Positions 9,189-16,798 of a stretch of DNA of 48,339 bases are shown piece by piece. Made by a program: the position numbers and the translations under genes. Every line of letters begins with the position of its first letter. Within the stretch, counting starts at the first letter, position 1. Below the pieces are notes generated by a model. It was not told where the DNA came from, searched no databases, and saw nothing but the letters and a program-made list of their open reading frames with translations. This DNA comes from Rhodopirellula sp. GTDB lineage: Bacteria > Planctomycetota > Planctomycetia > Pirellulales > Thermoguttaceae. The stretch spans positions 1-48,339 of the forward strand of contig JAAYEH010000700.1 of assembly GCA_012728855.1 (NCBI GenBank), read 5' to 3'.

Positions 9189-11283
9189 GTGCGATTTCGA
9201 CATAGCCTGACTTGCCTGGCCTCCCTGTTGTGCTTCACCGCCTCGACCTCCGCCGGCGATTGGCCGCAGTGGCGATACGATGCCGGGCGCGGGGCAGCCA
9301 CACCCGAGGAATTGCCGGCGGAATTGCACCTGAAGTGGATGCGACAACTGGCCACTCCGCGCCCTGCCTGGCCGGAAAGTCAGCCGTGGCTGCGGACAAT
9401 CGGCTCTTCGTACCGTCGATGGTCAACGATAGCGTCACCGCTTACGACGCCGGGACAGGCGATGTCCTCTGGCGGTTCGTCAGCGACGGCCCGGTGCGGC
9501 TGGCGCCGATCGTTGACCAAGGGAAGGTCTACTTCGCCTCCGACGACGGCCATCTCTATTGTGTGACTCCCGACCCCCTCGGCCCCCAATCGACAACACC
9601 AGCCACCAGCCCGGGGCCAATGAGATCGGCAGCAATTACGTCTCGCTGCCCGACTCGGTCTACGTAACGCGCGGCGGCACGATCCTCCGGCTCGACGCGG
9701 CCACCGGCCGTATATTGCGAGAGTTCCCCGTCCAGACGAATGCCGACAATCCCGATCCTCGCTGGGGATACCTGGCCGTCGAGGAAGAAGTGCTCGTGGC
9801 GACGTCGACGCCGATGATCGTACGTGCTGACGCGCCGGCCGCCACGACCGACGATCCGGCGGCGGAGCCCAGTGACAACGCCGCGGGAGACGATGATGCC
9901 AAGCCGGGCATCGACGACCCTTTGGCGCCGGCGAAGTACGCTTCCACCAGCCGCCGATTGACCGCAACCGACCGCTACGCGGGCCGCTCCCTTTGGCAGC
10001 GCGCGGCGACCTACGGTTTCCGCCACAACAACATCGCCATCGGAAGCGGAAAGCTCTTTGTGGTCGACGGTCTTTCGGCTGCCCAAGAGTCGCAACTCGC
10101 CCGTCGCGGCGTGGATCTCGACGCCTATCCGTCGCGACTGCTGGCGATCGACCTGCGGACGCGCGAGGAGCGATGGAGCACCAGCGAGGACGTTTTCGGC
10201 ACATTCCTGAGCTACTCCGCCCAGCACGATGTGCTGCTTCAGGCCGGCAGTGCCAGTCGCGACCGCGCGGCCGACGAGACGGGCGCCGGCATGATCGCCT
10301 ACCGCGGCAGCGATGGCACGCTGCTCTGGCAGGCGCTCGACCGCCGTCACGTTGGGCCGTGCCTCCTCCACGACGACACGGTCATCACCCAAGGCGAGGC
10401 CTATTCGCTCATGGCCGGCGAACCCAAACTTCGCCGGCATCCACTCACCGGCGAGCCGCTGCCGTGGGCCTTCAAGCGAAACTACGGCTGCAACACCGCC
10501 ATCGCCAGCCGCCATCTGCTCACGTTCCGTTCCGCGGTCGCCGGCTTTTTCGATCTGGCTCGCGACGGCGGCACCGGCAACCTCGGCGGTTTCAAATCCG
10601 GGTGTACGTCGAACCTGATCGCCGCGGGCGGCCTGCTCAACGCGCCGGAATACACGCGCACTTGCGGCTGCAACTATCAGAACCAGACATCGCTGGCAAT
10701 GATCCACGACCCGAGCGCGGAGATGTGGACATTCAACGATCTGCCGTGGGACGGCAAGCCGGTTCGCCGGGTCGGGATCAATTTCGGCGCCCCGGGCGAC
10801 CGCCGCGCCGACAACGGCACTCTCTGGCTCGAATGGCCGAGCGTCGGCGGCCCCTCGCCCGACTTGCCTTTGACGACCGAACCCGAGCAAGTCGACACGT
10901 TTCGCCGGCATAGTTCGCTGATCACCGTACCGCCGGAAGGCGACGGGCTGGCCTGGACAGCCGCGTCCGGACTGCGCGGCGTCCGACGCATCGAACTCAC
11001 GCTGGCCAAGCAGCCGGCTTGGGCGAAAAACTATACGGTTCGTCTCCATTTTGTCGAACCGGACCGCATCGAAGCCGGTCAGCGTCGGATCAACGTGCGT
11101 TTGCAGGGCAAGAAAGTCCTGGCGGGATTGGATATCGCCAAGGAAGCCGGAACGATGACGGCGCTGGTGAAGGAATTCCGCGGAGTGGCGGTGACGGACG
11201 AGTTATTGATTGAATTGGCGCCCGCCGATGGCGCCGTGGTTGCCGAGCCGGTGCTCGCGGGCGTCGAGGCCGTGGCCGAGTAG
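9189..11283 (+). pseudogene. PQQ-type beta-propeller with malectin-like C-terminus, broken by two frame changes
   Basis: Three reading frames must be joined to read one protein. Frame 1 from the GTG at 9189 gives a signal peptide and DWPQWRYDAGRGAATP, then HLKWMRQLATPRPAWPESQP. Near 9375-9395 the sense passes to a second frame (DNRLFVPSMVNDSVTAYDAG, then VYFASDDGHLYCV). Near 9570-9600 it passes to a third frame (NEIGSNYVSLPDSVYVTRGG onward), which runs intact to 11283. The joins also seem to lack sequence that full-length relatives have between the first blades, so small deletions are likely. The C-terminal 130 residues (YTVRLHFVEPD, FRGVAVTDELLIEL) look malectin-like. The family is secreted and uses PQQ-type propeller blades. 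Alternatives are a sequencing or assembly error, or a shorter functional protein starting within the third frame. Confidence 0.75.
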
Positions 11284-11315
11284 GCATCGGCGGCGGCGTT
11301 TGAGGGTCTGGACTT

Positions 11316-11852
11316 TCATTTCGACGCTCCGAGCCAGTCGCCGTAGCGATCGGGGCGGAATGCCCAGACCAACTCGCAGTCGCCGCGAGCCGAGTCGAAC
11401 GACCCGATGAGCCAGAATTCCACGGGAATACAGCCGCTGTGGACGACGACCTGTTGCCGGCTGCCCGGCCCGGAATAGAGAGTGCTGAAAGGTTCGTCCG
11501 CGTGGCAAGTCAACGGATAGCCGAAGCTCTCCGCCGCGATTGCCAGGATGGTTTCCGTGTCGGCGTCGCGGTCGATCGAACCGGCGGGCAATTGAGGACG
11601 GAGGTCGAGGACGACCTGGGCGGTGACCTCCTCGATCCGACTCAGCCCGTCCGCCGACTGGCTGCCGGTTACCTCGCTGTCAACCAGGAGGATCCGGTCG
11701 CCGAAAAACCAACGGCCGGCGATCAGACGCGTGTGGTTGCTGTCCGCGATCGTGCGCTGCCGATCATTGACGGCCGCCACGACCAGGTCGGTCGCCAATC
11801 GGTATTCGTCCACCAGCGCTTGACATCGGGGTGTGAAATTGACTCGAATCAT
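11316..11852 (-). CDS. Hypothetical protein (178 aa)
   Basis: A soluble protein without signal peptide or membrane segment. I do not recognise it. Visible text includes ALVDEYRLATDLVVAAVNDR, RLIAGRWFFGDRILLVDSEV and VEFWLIGSFDSARGDCELVW, a mix of alternating hydrophobic strands. The frame is open to 11873, but the ATG at 11852 (MIRVNFTP) has GAGGATCC directly upstream and is preferred. It converges on the broken PQQ gene and faces away from the repeat cluster at 12001-12277. Codon use looks like that of its neighbours, so I treat it as real. Confidence 0.6.
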   Translation of the reverse strand: MIRVNFTPRCQALVDEYRLATDLVVAAVNDRQRTIADSNHTRLIAGRWFFGDRILLVDSEVTGSQSADGLSRIEEVTAQVVLDLRPQLPAGSIDRDADTETILAIAAESFGYPLTCHADEPFSTLYSGPGSRQQVVVHSGCIPVEFWLIGSFDSARGDCELVWAFRPDRYGDWLGASK

Positions 11853-12000
11853 TGGATCCTCGGATTCCCGCAAACACTACCAAGCATCGGCGTTCCCCTC
11901 GGATACGTCAACCCCCGCACCCGCGATGCCCTGTGCTTCGCCGATCCGCAAGATTGCGCCGCCGTCGAATTGACGCACCGCAGGCGGTCGGCTTACACTA

Positions 12001-12101
12001 AGAGCCTATCCCAAAACCGCTGGGGACTGGCTCATTTTGCGGAGTCTTCGGAGCAAAATGTGCCTGTCCCCTTCTCCCGACGCGGTTTTGGGATAGGCTC
12101 T
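12001..12101. repeat. GGGGAC-core palindrome, copy B
   Basis: A perfect 20-bp outer inverted repeat (12001-12020 and 12082-12101, AGAGCCTATCCCAAAACCGC) encloses an inner 19-bp pair, GGGGACTGGCTCATTTTGC against GGGGACAGGCACATTTTGC, differing only at the two T/A positions seen in copy A. Its outer arm is related to that of copy A (AGAG, then CCTA, then AAAAC). It ends two bases before the long element at 12104. Confidence 0.9.
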
Positions 12102-12103
12102 AA

Positions 12104-12277
12104 GCATCGGCGCAGATGCAAGTGTCGCAACCAGGAAGGGGTCGGGAGTCTTTTTCCGTATCGGCCTCAATGCCGCTTGGCAAGTTCAGCCCGGTCGGCG
12201 GCCGATGCGGAAAAAGACTCCCGACCCCCTTGCGTCACGCCTCCCGCTGATTGCGACACTTGTTCTTTCGCCGATGC
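12104..12277. repeat. Long palindromic element, copy 2 (full length)
   Basis: Inner 29-bp arms at 12138-12166 and 12200-12228, with one mismatch (TATCGG against GCATCGG). The outer arms are GCATCGGCG at 12104 and GCCGATGC at 12270-12277. AAGTGTCGCAA in the left arm is matched by TTGCGACACTT in the right, so the outer inverted repeat is longest in this copy. It ends 31 bases before the start codon of the methyltransferase-like gene, and its right end lies close to that gene's ribosome-binding site. Confidence 0.92.
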
Positions 12278-12308
12278 GAAGATGGAAACAATCCCCGGAG
12301 AGCCGCCG

Positions 12309-13481
12309 ATGTCTCGAACCGATAGAACACCCCGAGAGCGCGTCCGCAAAGCCTTGAGCCATCAGGAGGCGGATCGGGTGCCTTTCGACCTCTCGTCGAC
12401 GCAGGTTACCGCCATCAGCAACACGGCTTACGTCAACCTCCGCAGCTATCTGGGCCTGCCGCCGGAGGAGCCCCAGACGATGGACGTCGGGCAGCAGGTG
12501 TGCGTGCCGCACGACGACGTTATGCAGCGCTTGCAGGTCGACACGCGGGGTCTCTTCCCGCTGGTCAGCAGCAACTGGAACATCGACATCCACGACGAGG
12601 GCGACTCGTGGGCTTTTGTCGACGAATGGCACTGCAAGCATCGTATGCCGAAAGCCGGGGGCCACTACTTCAGCCTCTGCCAGAGCCCGCTGGCCGAGAC
12701 AACGCTTACCCGGCAAGCCATCGACAACCTCGGCTGGCCCGACCCGGCCGACCCGCGCCGCTGGGCCGGACTGCGCCAGCGGGCCGAGACGTTTCGCCGT
12801 GAGGGCTACGCGGTCGTCTTGAGAGGGTTGTCGGCGGGCATTCTGGAGATGGCTTGCCGGCTGCGCCCCATGGACAAGTTCCTCATGGATCTGGCCCTCG
12901 ACGAGACCGTCGCAATGCATCTGCTTGCCAAGATCGCCGAATTGAAGGGACGATTCTGGGAGGCTGCGCTGGGTGATCTCGGCGACGCGGTCGATGTGGT
13001 GGTCGAGGCCGATGACTATGGCACCCAGCAGTCGATGCTCGTCAGCCCGGCGATGTACCGGCGGCTCCTGAAGCCGTTGCAGGCCGAGTTGTTCGCCATC
13101 ATCCGCAAACGCTTGCCGGACGGGTTCATCTTCTTTCATTCCTGCGGCAACGTGAGGAGCCTGATCCCCGATTTCATTGAAATCGGCGTGGATATCCTCA
13201 ACCCGGTACATATCACCGCCACCGGCATGGAGCCCACGGCCCTCAAACGTGACTTCGGGCGCGATCTTTGCTTCTGGGGCGGGGGGGTGGACACGCAAGG
13301 GGTACTCCCAAACGGCACACCGGAGCAAGTCCGGGAAGACGTGAAGCGCAACGTGGCCGCATTGGCGCCGGGCGGCGGTTACGTCTTCAACACCGTACAC
13401 AACATCCAAGCGGACGTACCGCCGGAGAACATCATGGCCATGTGGGAAGCGTTTCGCGAGGAGGGAGTCTACGGCCCGTAA
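12309..13481 (+). CDS. Uroporphyrinogen decarboxylase-fold protein (methyltransferase-like)
   Basis: A 390-residue soluble protein opening RERVRKALSHQEADRVPFDL, the usual start of the UroD/MtaA/CmuA superfamily, with YGTQQSMLVSPAMYRRLLKP and FWGGGVDTQGVLPNGTPEQV later on. His277-x-Cys279 (in FFHSCGNV) and Cys321 (in DLCFWGG) fit the His-x-Cys...Cys zinc site of corrinoid methyltransferases better than a heme-pathway decarboxylase. The substrate is unknown, and no corrinoid protein is adjacent. The ATG at 12309 has GGAG nine bases upstream; an in-frame ATG at 12281 is a weaker choice. The open frame continues backward through the repeat element, which is incidental. Confidence 0.85.
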   Translation: MSRTDRTPRERVRKALSHQEADRVPFDLSSTQVTAISNTAYVNLRSYLGLPPEEPQTMDVGQQVCVPHDDVMQRLQVDTRGLFPLVSSNWNIDIHDEGDSWAFVDEWHCKHRMPKAGGHYFSLCQSPLAETTLTRQAIDNLGWPDPADPRRWAGLRQRAETFRREGYAVVLRGLSAGILEMACRLRPMDKFLMDLALDETVAMHLLAKIAELKGRFWEAALGDLGDAVDVVVEADDYGTQQSMLVSPAMYRRLLKPLQAELFAIIRKRLPDGFIFFHSCGNVRSLIPDFIEIGVDILNPVHITATGMEPTALKRDFGRDLCFWGGGVDTQGVLPNGTPEQVREDVKRNVAALAPGGGYVFNTVHNIQADVPPENIMAMWEAFREEGVYGP

Positions 13482-13513
13482 GGCAAACGGCGAAACGCGA
13501 CAAGCGTCTCTGG

Positions 13514-13672
13514 TGTGGCACTGCTTGTGATTGGACGGATTCTCCATTGGCATAAGGCTTGCCACAATCACAAGCAGTGAGACGCACCGTTTGACCCCCA
13601 ACGCCGCACTGCTTGGAGTTGTAGAATCGTCGGTCCCGAGGGATAGCCCGTTCAACTCCAAGCAGTGCCACA
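13514..13672. repeat. Tandem CACTGCTTG palindromes (two hairpins within an outer inverted repeat)
   Basis: Hairpin 1 pairs CACTGCTTGTGATTG (13519-13533) with its exact complement at 13565-13579. Hairpin 2 pairs CACTGCTTGGAGTTG (13607-13621) with its exact complement at 13653-13667. In addition TGTGGCACTGCTTG at 13514 pairs with CAAGCAGTGCCACA at 13659-13672. The composite resembles a bacterial interspersed mosaic element built from two REP-like units. It fills the gap between convergent genes and could also help end both transcripts. Confidence 0.88.
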
Positions 13673-13699
13673 CGGTCGATGTTCTGGGACCGGAGGCGC

Positions 13700-15991
13700 C
13701 TACGCCGTGACTTTGATAACCACGGCAGTGATGTCATCCGCGGAAGACCGGCATTGCGAGAATTCGCAGACCGTTTTGTATAGATGATCCACGATTTCGC
13801 GAGCGGTTCTTCCCCGCTCGGCCCGCACCGCCTCCACCGCACGCTTGGTGCCGAAGAATTCGCCGTCGGGAGATGTGGCCTCGGTGAAACCGTCGGTTAG
13901 CAGGAGAACCACGTCCCCGCACTGCAACGAAACCGGCTCGGCCGGCGAATACTCCGCGTCGCTGACGATTCCTAAGGGAAAGCCGCCGCTGAACAACTGG
14001 GCTTTCAACGCCCCCGAGGCGTCGAGCACGTATCCGCTGGGATGGCCGGCGTTGACGTAGGTCAACAAGCGGCGATCCGGATCCAGGCAGGTGAGCATCA
14101 CGGTGACGAAACGGTCGTCTTCCATCTCCCTGGAGAGAATGGCGTTGGCCAGCGTCAGGATCTCGCCGATGCCGCTGTGTGTTTCGGCGAGCAGACGGAG
14201 GATGACGTGGGTACATGCCATAATCAACGCGGGCGCGAATCCGTGTCCGCTGACGTCTCCCACGACGACGCCTATCTTGCCGTCGCGCAGCGACAAATAG
14301 TCGTAGTAGTCGCCCGCCGCGAATTCGGCCGGGTGGAGCAGGCCGGCGATATCGAATCCCGGCAAGGCGGGCGCCTCGCCGGGGAGAAGGTTCTCTTGGA
14401 TCTTCTGGGCGGTGAGAAGCTGGATGTCTCGATCGCGCAGCGAGGTCTCCGCTTTCTTCCGCTCGGTGATGTCCTCGACCAATCCGTCGTAGCGCTCCAA
14501 GGCATCGCCGTTGCGGTGCGGGATCATGGTATTGCGGATCCAACGTATCGTTCCGTCGCGTCGGAAGATGCGGTGTTCGATCGGCGGCACCACTTCGCCG
14601 GCTAGCACGGCGTCGACGTGCGTCTCGACTATATTGCGGTCGTCCGGGTGTACCATCGAGATCCACAGATGCGGATTGACTTCGTAGTCGCGTGGCTCGT
14701 AGCCGGTGACGCAAACACAGCCATTCCCGTGGGCCGTCGATACGCACTGGCCGTTTTCGATCTTGACGGAGTAGGCGTAGCTTGTCACCGCCGCCAGCAG
14801 TTGGCTATAGCGGCGTTCTCGCTCGCGGAGCGAGTCGAGCGCTTCTTTGACTTCCGTGATGTCACGGTCGATTCCCCGGTATCCCATCAGCGTTCCGTCG
14901 GCGTTGACCACCGGAGCCGCGTTGGTCTCCAGGAGGACCGGACGCCCGCACTTGTGAACGGCCATCCGCTCCAACCGGACGATCGGGGCCCCTTGGGCCA
15001 TGCATTTGCGGATCGATGCCCGGAACCGATCGGCCTGCCGTGGCACGACCAGATCACTCAGCGACTTGCCGACGATCTCCTCGGCCTCGTAACCCAGTAC
15101 ATCCTTGACCTTCGGACTCGAATAGATGTAGTTGCCGTGACGGTTCACCGCCCAGATCCAATCGCTGGTGGTTTCCACCAGCGAGCGAAACCGTTGTTCG
15201 CTCTCGCGCAGCGCCTCTTCGGCGGCAATTCGCTCGGTGACGTCGCGATGGATGTAGTGCAACAGACGCCGCTCGGCCAACTCGACCGCCTGCGCCGTCA
15301 CCACCACGTGGCGGATTTCTCCCCGTCGCGTCAAGTGTCGCGCTTCGTAACGGCACGCACCCTCGCGGAGAACCTCGGCCACCCGCTCGCGGACCCGGTC
15401 GGCCGTCTCGCCCGTCTCGTAGTCTTCGCGCTGTAACGGCGCAAACTCCTCCCGGGAGTAGTCCAGTTGCTCGCAGGCCGCATCGTTGAAATCGACCGCC
15501 AGCCCCGTCTCCGGATCGACCAGCACGATCCCGTCCGGCGACTCTTCGAACAGGGTCCGGTAACGCTGCTCCGCCTCGGCGAGTTGAACGGCCACCTTCC
15601 GTCGCTCGGCGCGTTCCACGGCGAAACGAAGCGTGCGAATCAATAGCGGCCCGTCGATTCGCCCTTTGAACAAGTAGTCGGAGGCACCGGCGCGGACGCC
15701 TTCCAAAGCCTGCTCTATCCGATCCTCGCCGGTCAACACCACCACGGGCGTGGCCGGATAGCGATGGAGGACTTCATGGAGCGTTTCCGGTCCGAAACTG
15801 TCCGGCAAGCCCAAGTCGAGCAGCACCACGTCGACGCCGGACCGGGCGAGGCAACAAAGCCCCGCCGAGAGCGTCTCCGCATGTTCGAGTTCGATGGGAA
15901 CTTCCCCCTGTCCGCACAAATACGCGCGGATCAATCCCACGTCGCCGGGATGGTCTTCGATTAGCAGCACTCGGATGGCAGCCTCACTCAT
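13700..15991 (-). CDS. Response regulator-PAS-SpoIIE-type PP2C phosphatase (RsbU-like)
   Basis: A 763-residue cytoplasmic signalling protein. It has a receiver domain (VLLIEDHPGD; phosphoacceptor Asp59 in VVLLDLGLP; Lys in SDYLFKG), then three PAS/PAC units beginning near FEESPDGIVLVDPE, VETTSDWIWAVNRHGNYIYS and the AAVTSYAYSVKI region, each ending in DITE or DVTE text. The C-terminal SpoIIE phosphatase has AAGDYYDY, VVGDVSGHGFAPALIM, VNAGHPSGYVL, LLLTDGFTEA and SSADDITAVV, with the metal-binding aspartates present. Such proteins dephosphorylate anti-anti-sigma factors in partner-switching control of sigma factors. The ATG overlaps the stop of an upstream frame that looks like a decayed histidine kinase, so its own partner may be lost. 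A GGAGG sequence lies just upstream of the start. Confidence 0.93.
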   Translation of the reverse strand: MSEAAIRVLLIEDHPGDVGLIRAYLCGQGEVPIELEHAETLSAGLCCLARSGVDVVLLDLGLPDSFGPETLHEVLHRYPATPVVVLTGEDRIEQALEGVRAGASDYLFKGRIDGPLLIRTLRFAVERAERRKVAVQLAEAEQRYRTLFEESPDGIVLVDPETGLAVDFNDAACEQLDYSREEFAPLQREDYETGETADRVRERVAEVLREGACRYEARHLTRRGEIRHVVVTAQAVELAERRLLHYIHRDVTERIAAEEALRESEQRFRSLVETTSDWIWAVNRHGNYIYSSPKVKDVLGYEAEEIVGKSLSDLVVPRQADRFRASIRKCMAQGAPIVRLERMAVHKCGRPVLLETNAAPVVNADGTLMGYRGIDRDITEVKEALDSLRERERRYSQLLAAVTSYAYSVKIENGQCVSTAHGNGCVCVTGYEPRDYEVNPHLWISMVHPDDRNIVETHVDAVLAGEVVPPIEHRIFRRDGTIRWIRNTMIPHRNGDALERYDGLVEDITERKKAETSLRDRDIQLLTAQKIQENLLPGEAPALPGFDIAGLLHPAEFAAGDYYDYLSLRDGKIGVVVGDVSGHGFAPALIMACTHVILRLLAETHSGIGEILTLANAILSREMEDDRFVTVMLTCLDPDRRLLTYVNAGHPSGYVLDASGALKAQLFSGGFPLGIVSDAEYSPAEPVSLQCGDVVLLLTDGFTEATSPDGEFFGTKRAVEAVRAERGRTAREIVDHLYKTVCEFSQCRSSADDITAVVIKVTA

Positions 15992-16330
15992 CGTAACCTC
16001 CTAACGGCAAAGTGACGATGGTCAGCCAGAAATCCTCTTCTTGGATTCGCCGAACCGGCTCCCCTTAAAGCTGGGCGCGCAAACCTCGATGGCCCACGTG
16101 CAATCCTCTGTGGCCAGAGTTCGAGAATCCGAAACGCCTCCTCACCGATCTCGACTTGCGTGCTTCTCTCAGAATCGTCCCGCTGCTCGCGTGGGATCTT
16201 CGGTGCCCAGATCAGTGCATCCCCCCCGACTTGCCGTTCCGTAAGAGACTGCGAAAAGACGGCGCAGAAACGCCCTCGGACATGAGAATCGCGATCCTTG
16301 GCCGCCGGGTTGCCCCTCCGGCGCAGTCGC
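15984..16330 (-). pseudogene. Probable remnant of a CHASE-domain histidine kinase
   Basis: Two fragments remain in different frames. Around 16100-16260 the minus strand reads GGDALIWAPKIPREQRDD and, further on, FRILELWP, which matches the usual ending of a CHASE sensor domain (ALxWxPRVPxxxRxxxE...FRI). At 16058-15984 another frame reads EPVRRIQEEDFWLTIVTLPL and then GGYDE before its stop, like the C-terminal tail of a histidine kinase ATPase domain. That stop overlaps the start of the response regulator gene by 8 bases, the arrangement of a kinase-regulator pair. Nothing of the transmitter and ATPase domains is left between the fragments. CHASE assignment is from memory of the family and needs a profile search. 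Confidence 0.4.
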
Positions 16331-16798
16331 AGCATATCCGGCCAAGCCGTCGGCATCGCTTCCGTTCCCGTTCTGCTCCGTGGATCGCCGCCAGACCGCC
16401 CGGCACGGGCGGCCCGATGCCATACTCCATCCCTTCAGATCCAACCTCAGTTGTTCTGATTGGAGGGATTGTCTGCGCAACGCATTCTACTCTCCGTTCA
16501 TGCCTTAATAAACCACCTGATATAAGTACTTACTTTGAATGTTAAGATGGGGCGTACTCCCCGTTCGCGGAGGAACTCTTTCTTCGCCATGCGGGCTACT
16601 GCGGTCGATTTTCTCGGCTACTTTGTCATTGCCCATTCCCGATGAATTCGCCGGTTTCTTGCTTCTACGAAGGCTCGTGTTTGGATAGACTGGAGAAAGT
16701 ACTCCTCTTTCGCGCTCGCACTCTGGCGCTAGACGACCGTGAAGCCGCTATCGAGCCATCCTCCGGACCGATAGCCACAACGCTGAGGGACACAAGGA
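16331..16798. other. Divergent intergenic region with an AT-rich block
   Basis: About 470 bases with no supportable gene. Positions 16500-16550 are markedly AT-rich for this genome (TTAATAAACC, GATATAAGTACTTAC) and are the likely promoter zone for the giant-protein operon to the right. A weak sigma70-like pair, TTCATG near 16498 and TATAAG, can be drawn but is not convincing. Confidence 0.4.

Noticed and set aside
11439..12308. Upstream extension of the UroD-like gene
   Set aside because: It runs through two palindromic elements and antisense to another gene; family proteins start at the ATG at 12309.
12309..13481. hemE (heme-pathway uroporphyrinogen decarboxylase)
   Set aside because: The His-x-Cys...Cys arrangement and overall wording fit the methyltransferase branch of the superfamily, so no hemE symbol was given.
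13482..13699. Ordinary rho-independent terminator between the convergent genes
   Set aside because: The stems lack T-runs and share a repeated lead, so a repeat composite explains them better, although an effect on termination is possible.
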